Shown here: positions 57,937 to 64,000 of the stretch, piece by piece | Layout: each line of letters begins with the position of its first letter | How positions within the stretch are numbered: position 1 is the stretch's first letter | Source: Toxonevra muliebris | Taxonomy: Eukaryota; Arthropoda; Insecta; Diptera; Pallopteridae | Reading direction: 5' to 3' | NCBI GenBank assembly: GCA_963691655.1 | Contig: OY829326.1 | Coordinates: forward strand, 114,921,388-114,985,387 | DNA length: 64,000 nt | Made by a program: the position numbers and the translations under genes | The notes under the pieces: generated by a model | Told to the model about the DNA's origin: nothing | Database searches by the model: none | What the model saw: the letters and a program-made list of their open reading frames with translations, nothing else

Positions 57937-58838
57937 CAGTAGAATCGCGATAATTCGTACCCCGTTAATTCGAAAATCTCAATAATTCGTAACAAACTGT
58001 TGGTCCCTTGAAAAAATCGCTTTAATTCGTAAAAACTCCATACATTTCGGTCCCCTCGCTAATTCGTATTTTTTTTTCAATACAAGGTCTGTCTAACCTC
58101 TTATAAATTGAAATTGGTTGTTGACAACCTCTTATAATTCGTAATGCAAAGCAAAATTACTATGTATGGCACTATGATTTAAAAAAAAATCAATCATAGT
58201 AGATACTAGATAGCTACGTTCACTTTTTTTTATAGAATTTTTTGTGTTTTTCGTGGTTGAAAAGATACGCGAGAAGAGCCTTAAACAACTAAAAGTTACA
58301 GGCTTTTTAGAACATAGTTTTTAATGGGGTCCAATATGTGTACATACGTGCATACATATTTCAGTTAAATTAATAATTGCTTTTTTCTTTCTATTAAAGA
58401 AATTGAAAAAAAAAAACGTCAATTCGTATTTTTCTTATTTAAACTTCGTTAACCCTAGGATTGTATGTCCAAATAATGTTCGAAAACTCAAGTAAAATGG
58501 GTGATATGGTTTCCATTTTATATGAGTTATCTTCAAAATACTGATGGTGGCTGTCAATGAGTGAATCACCGTAAATTGACTTTGCTATAATTCCTGGTTA
58601 CAAAGGTTATAGTAGACATTGGAAAACTTAAGGATAATTGTAAGGATTAAGAGTCCTGGACATATTTTTTTTTTAATTCATTTTAATATTTGTATAAAAT
58701 AGTGAATAAATTCAACCAGATTTTGAGAAAGAACTCCGAGGTGAAAGGGTTAAATCAAAATCTCGTTAAATCGAAAACCTCTGTAATTCGTAAACAATTG
58801 CTGGCCCCTTGCGATTACGAATTATCGGGACTCTACTG
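57937..58838. mobile_element. pogo/Tigger-like non-autonomous element, TA target duplication
   Basis: The left end reads CAGTAGAATCGCGATAATTC and the right end, reverse-complemented, CAGTAGAGTCCCGATAATTC. TA flanks both (57935-57936, 58839-58840). CAGTAxAxTCxCGATAA is the characteristic pogo/Tigger terminus, in which AATTCGTA words recur: at least eight copies of TAATTCGTA or AATTCGTA occur in the first 210 and last 100 bases. The 902-bp span has no transposase with recognisable CENP-B-type HTH, so it is non-autonomous or internally deleted. Confidence 0.85.
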
Positions 58839-59495
58839 TATGTACAGATTTGAAGTTTTTCACTTCAAACAACGTAATTTTTGTTAAACCCTGATAAGGA
58901 TCTCAAAATATATTTACAAATGTGTAGGCTGATCAGTCAATGTGCATTTATGTAGATGCTTCAGAAGAAACTGAAACAAAAGTTGCAATAAACACGCACG
59001 TTAGGATGCAGAAAAAAATCTTTTATAAATACTGTTTTGCAGAACATTTTCATATTTTTTAAATTCTTTTTACAAGTCAACAAACATGAACACATAATGA
59101 AACATTTTTTGTTTATTCATATCATAAGTTCCTTGAACCCGATTTTCATAAATGTTTCCCTTGATCATTTAAATCATTTCGTCAGTAGTCAGTATTTATT
59201 ACAGTTACTTTCTGTTTCTTGATTCAATTCTTACCATAAAGTATACCACACACACCGAGACTCGCTTTGGCTTTGGTTTTATTCTGATTCACAATTGAAA
59301 TAAAAGGTTCCTTTTCAGTCGGCGGAAGTGATGAGAAAAACTTCATAATCAGCGAAAATTTTTGGGACTTGTCGTCCGACTTCGCAGTTCCAATTTATTG
59401 CAAAAATTTGTGAAGATCTGTTTCAGGAGAATTTTTGAACTATCTTTTCAAATGCTTGAATTCGTTGTGGATATTTTCGACGTCTATTTTCAGAA
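58839..59495. other. AT-rich DNA without a supported gene
   Basis: Short Phe/His-rich open frames are present (for example 59037-59222), without any recognisable domain. This stretch lies inside the hypothetical long element 54846-59656. Confidence 0.4.
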
Positions 59496-59656
59496 AAATG
59501 AGTTATTTTACAAAACAGTATCATCACATACAAAATAGTATTAAACAAACGAGTATATTTTGACAAAAAGCAACTCTGCAACGAGCTGAATGAAACCACC
59601 ACAAGGGAAAATGTTTTGTGTTCGTCGAACACCGAACACTAATATAACCAGGCACT
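59496..59656 (+). mobile_element. Right end of a GGCTGTGGTTATATTG-family element
   Basis: It tracks the right half of the MITE at 40341-40657 base by base with about ten changes: AATGAGTTATTTTACAAAAC, ACGAGTATATTTTGACAAAA, TCTGCAACGAGCTGAATG, TTCGTCGAACACCGA, and the end AATATAACCAGGCACT. Same orientation as the left end at 54846. Confidence 0.78.
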
Positions 59657-59723
59657 ATGGTATTGTGCACCCGTGCCATTCTTTGGCCTACACTGTTTTA
59701 AAATAATTAAAACAGCGAGAAGG

Positions 59724-59741
59724 AGAGAGAGAGAGAGAGAG
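59724..59741 (+). repeat. (GA)n microsatellite
   Basis: Nine GA units in a row. Confidence 0.85.
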
Positions 59742-60980
59742 TTATAATTAAAGTTGATTTATACTTTTTTTTTTGGAAGCAAAGAAATGTGCTGCATTTT
59801 TTTTTTTTTTTTGCTAATTGCTCACGGTCGCCGTAAATTCTAAGTTATAATACAAAACAAGTGATTAGCAAAATTATAACACTTATATTTATTTATACAC
59901 ACACTTCCAAATATCAGTAAATATTAGTGTTCACGTGTGGTAACATTTTCACTCGCTTGGCTTGGTAACATTGAAAGCCTTTTATATTTGCACGCTTAAT
60001 TGGAATAAAAGCGAAATTCTAGACTCCGACTCTTAATGGCATATCGGGTAAAAGAAGCGAAAAGTTGACGATACATGATGCTTTTGTACATTTTTTTTAT
60101 TAGTCTCTAACATAAGATTGTGAAGAAAAATAGATATGGCACTCGTTGATAGAAATAGTTCGCGCAATCATTAGTACGAGTATGATAACAGTTTTATTAT
60201 TATTCTCCTATACATATTAAGAAAAGTTAATGATAAAATTGAAAGATAACCTGAAGTTAATTTATTAAAATATTGAAAGAAATTTATCAATTTTCAAATC
60301 AATCATTAGAAGCTAAGTTTCACTAATCAGTCATAAGAAAAACCACTTTATTTGAGTATCAGTTTGTGTGTGGGAGAAGGGTTGATCCAAGAAAATTGGT
60401 TGATTTAAATATTAGCCAGAAATGTGGCAGCTATATTCTTTGTGAGTCGAGTGCAGTTCTGTGTTGTTGGTAGGATATAACTTTATGAATTAGCTGAAAA
60501 CGAAGTGAAAAAAGGCTTAGAAACCATAGTGGAATAAATTTCAGGCAAAATATTTTGTGAAAGTTTAATTTAAATCGTACTTTTACTTAAGGTACGTTTT
60601 GGTACGGTAAACTTAGGGTATATTTGTGATTTTTTTTTTTTTTTGACTATTTGAAATAATTTATTTGAAACTAGCATAACAGGTATACATAGTACATATT
60701 CTTACGAAAAAAAAGAGTGGTCGGATATGAAAAAATATTGAAAATTGTAGAAGTTGTAGCTCTTGTCCTGATGCGCGTTTTTTCTGCAGAGTCTGGCGGT
60801 GACAACGATTGAATGCCAACAACTCAACTGTAACCAAAAAGACAAAAAATTTACAGTTGTGTATTACAGCGCCGAGTACTTGAACGAAAAATTTTGAAAA
60901 AAAAAACCTTTTTCTCATACGGAAATGCATGATGCAAAAAAAAAGTCGATTTTTTTGAGTTTCAAAAATGTATTTAAAAA

Positions 60981-61004
60981 ATATTAATATTAATATTAAT
61001 ATTA
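60981..61004 (+). repeat. (ATTAAT)n microsatellite
   Basis: Four tandem units of the hexamer, which can also be read as alternating ATT/AAT. Confidence 0.85.
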
Positions 61005-62794
61005 GTTAAGACAAATACTGCACATGAAAAAATGATCTTGAACGATGAACTCTGTATAGTAACTAGGAAAAAACTTAAAAAAAAAAAAATTAGATGAATT
61101 GATCAAATAGTTTTTGAGATATCGCGGTCACCGCAAAGGCATTTTTCAAAAAACCACATTCGTAGAAAATCACGTTTAAAGTTTTGAGTGCACTTTATTC
61201 ATGAACAGTAGCACGCTACAAATCGAGTTGCTACTTACGATCTACTGCTCGGATTGACTTGAAATTTTGAACATAAACTCTTGAAAGTATGTTTGTTCGA
61301 AATAAGTCATAAAAATTTTTTCGATTTTTTGACTCATGAAAACGTATATAACCCCTTAAATTTAGTCATATTCCTCTTGCTCGCATTTACTGGAACCAAA
61401 ATATCGCTATTTCTGTGGAATTGTGTCTTCCTAGGCAGCACTTGATGAAAATTTGTGCCATTTAGCCATTTTAGTGCAGAAAAACAATGACTTTTTTTTT
61501 TAAAATTAAAATATACATTTTCAATATATCAAAAAGGTAGAAACATTGTTAGTGTTATAACATTTTGTATTTCGTTAAATTTGGAACTTTAGCGACAATT
61601 TTTTCTTCCATCACAATTTTGATTAGTTTTTTTTTCTCAAAACTGTTTTATGTCCCCCTCCCATTTATATGATCTGAGCTTGATTTATTCGATTATTTCA
61701 TTAGATTTTCGAATTATTGTAAAGCTTTAAAATAAAAGTTGAAGTAAAATGGAAGCCATTTTCTTATTTAGCGACCTCAATTACCTTAAAATAAGTTCTT
61801 ATTACCCTGCATCAAATTTTGGGTTTAGTACCTTAATTTAATTTTGTAATTATTAAATTATTTTCCCTGTTACATATTACGTGATCATATAAGAGGCAGT
61901 AATGATGACTGTCTAATTTAAATAATTTTGACCTTTAATTTTATCCCACTACCTCACTTAAGCAGTTCAATGTTCAATAATTCATAAAGGTCTTTCAAAT
62001 GTCACAAAATATATTTGTATCTTTCTTAGAAATAAATTTTAATCAATAATTTTATAATAACAAAAATTTAATAAGCTAGTAAACATTCAACGGTTATAAT
62101 TGCGTGTTCTTAATTATTGACCTTGTTATAAAAAAAACCTTTCATTAGGTTTTTGTTAAGTATACACCTTACAGTTAATAACTATTTCAAGGTTATATCT
62201 AAGCAATGGATCATTATTGTCCAAAACTGAAATATTGTTAAATTGTTATTGTATATGTAAATGGCAAAGAGCAAAAAGTTAAAAAACCTTTGAATAGTTG
62301 TAATAGCTGGCAAAATGGTATTAATTCTCAGTGAGCCATTCCTTTAATAGAAGCAACAGGTTGTTAAATTTTAAATTTTATAACAAGCTTTCAGCAATAC
62401 TATAGCCAATTTAAATAAATGTTTTCTTATTATTTTACAGATGTAAATTCGTTTAAGAGTACATTTCCTTCGGTTCTTAAGATATGCAATACAAAGTTTT
62501 ATTACCTCACTAAAAATACTTTTGCTTAAAATGCATTTTTAACTGCAGCAATAAAAAAAAAGCAGCTGCAAGCTGCAAAAATGCAGCAGACTGTTTAATT
62601 GAAAATTTTGTTGTTTCTTTTGAACTTCTCACTTTCTTAAAATTCTTGATGTAATTTGAAATTATGAAGATGAAGAAATACTTATAAATTTCTACTAATT
62701 GATAATTTAAATTTTCTCTGAATTAATGAATGACGAACGCGGACGAAATAAAAGGCAAATTTTTGTATAATAAGCAAACACAAAAATTTCATTA

Positions 62795-63194
62795 TAGTGC
62801 GGACACACGATACGAGATCTCAGGCAAATTTAACATCTCGTCGAAATACATCTGAAATGCTGAATTTCGCTATACAATAACTGTCAAGTGAAAGTCTAAT
62901 TTTGTTCTCATAACAGCTGTTCTTATGTAATTTTTATTAATAAAATAGAATAAAAGAGCCAGAGAACAACTCCAATTATGTTTGTATAATTGCATAAATT
63001 CTTGCTATCCAAATCCAATTGATAGGCCATATTTTTATTTTCACCAAAGACACATAAAAATTCTTATTCTTTTCTAAACTCATAATGAGTCAAAAACGAA
63101 ATTCGTTTCTCAATGAAATTCGCTTTTTGTCGTGTATTCACTTAAATTTGAAATTCAGAATTTCAACGAAATTCACTCTCGTGTGTCCGTACTA
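62795..63194. mobile_element. PIF-like MITE with TTA duplication
   Basis: TTA is found at 62792-62794 and 63195-63197. The ends are TAGTGCGGACACACGA and, reverse-complemented, TAGTACGGACACACGA (15 of 16 the same). Subterminal inverted words follow: TGAAATGCTGAATTTCG on the left against TTGAAATTCTGAATTTC on the right. The 400-bp body has no gene. The 3-bp TTA target and short ends suggest PIF/Harbinger, but the end sequence differs from the MITE at 38306, so this is a separate family. Confidence 0.8.
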
Positions 63195-64000
63195 TTACAA
63201 AAAATTTTCAACAACAAACAAACTATTGTAAATTGCGTTGTAGTGTAGTTATTCACAATTCTACACAATGCTGTCATATATTATCGGTTTCATGGGCACC
63301 CTATACTGAAAGGAATACAAACATTTAAGTGGATGTAGGTGGATTAAAGATGTAAAACTAATTGTTAGTAAATATTGAATATAAACTTAATTGGTATACA
63401 GACTAGAATTGAGCTATTGCTTTTCGAATTTTGTTTATATTCAAATAGTAGATATATACTTATATAATACTATAGATAGCATTTGATGTTTTGTACAGAT
63501 GTGCCAACATTTCCACCACAACAATTATTCTTTCCTTTATTCTGTTGTTCATATTGGCGCTCTTGTATACTGTGCATCATGCCATCTATACCATATTCAG
63601 TTGATTTCAATCTTATTTTAGTTAATGATGAATATTTTGTTTATTTTTGTTGTGAAGAAAAACAGAAAGATATATCAAATATATGTATATGTGTGTGTAC
63701 TGAGCAAACATCAGATTAGTTATTTATAATAAATAATTATAATTAATTTAAGTTCATATTCATATATTTTGTTTAATATTACACTGATCCAGTTAAAGAA
63801 AAAAGTTCGTTACATTTTTTTTTTTTTTGTACTTTTCCAAATGTGCAATTTTCATGTAAATGAAGACTTAATATTTTCTTTATTTGCCCACCCCAGTCTA
63901 TTGCTTGAGAAGAATAAATGAATAAAGGGGATCGAAAAATTTTAAGAAATTATTCTATTTCTTATCAACATTTTTCAAATGGATTCTGTATTGTCTATGT
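63195..64000. other. AT-rich end of window, no supported gene
   Basis: The small open frame at 63483-63719 (Cys/Phe/Ile-rich) has no recognisable domain or splice framing. A run of T is at 63817-63828. Nothing else is identified. Confidence 0.4.

Larger units (their letters stand above)
59657..62794. other. AT-rich DNA with simple repeats, no supported gene
   Basis: A (GA)n run is at 59724-59741 and an (ATTAAT)n run at 60981-61004. At 61100-61390 the sequence is more complex (GAGATATCGCGGTCACCGCA, GATCTACTGCTCGGATTGAC) and may be part of an unidentified dispersed element. The open frame at 60661-60930 has no domain. Confidence 0.45.

Overview
The window is about 64 kb of AT-rich eukaryotic DNA with short spliced genes, many simple repeats and a dense, layered set of transposons. 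It is best explained as a higher fly (Diptera). The three genes I recognise have fly-like sequences, and the repeats are of the kinds common in fruit-fly (tephritid-like) genomes: Tc1/mariner, hAT, piggyBac-like and PIF-like elements, a tRNA-derived SINE and RNase H-bearing LINEs. The family assignment is an inference; I could not run a search.

Layout. 1-129: a possible internal exon of an unrecognised gene on the minus strand, cut by the window edge. 130-33,000: essentially no host coding sequence that I can support. This half holds transposon copies and relics: a TIR element at 1043-1890; LINE scraps near 2 kb and 7.6-8.2 kb; a complete but decayed Tc1/mariner element at 8238-9542; an intact DD37D (maT-type) transposon at 9754-11044 and a near-identical frameshifted sister in opposite orientation at 13989-15275; a piggyBac-like MITE at 16053-16515; a 168-bp inverted-repeat pair at 20113-21129; SINE and LINE relics at 22.8-24.5 kb; a mariner relic at 27139-28349; and a nested stack at 28861-32660, where a Tc1 relic carries both a LOA/I-like LINE and a hAT MITE.

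33,967-49,692 is the gene-bearing core. zucchini (piRNA-pathway PLD endonuclease, minus strand) has three exons and an 8.2-kb first intron loaded with transposon insertions. A p24 gamma/TMED7-like cargo receptor (p24-1-like, minus strand) follows. A NUDCD1 homologue with four exons lies on the plus strand, head to head with p24. 49,693-64,000: a hairpin MITE, a possible 5' leader exon ending in a good splice donor near 51,629, and then what looks like intron or intergenic DNA carrying further TIR elements, including a pogo-like one at 57937-58838 and a PIF-like MITE at 62795-63194.

Functionally, the three genes do not form a pathway. The clearest theme is transposon load, including inside the gene (zuc) whose product processes piRNAs that silence transposons. 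I saw no CRISPR array, rRNA or authentic tRNA gene. No wholly new system is evident. The strongest leads are the intact DD37D transposon pair, the three-layer nested insertion, and a possible 4.8-kb relative of a MITE family found in the zuc intron.
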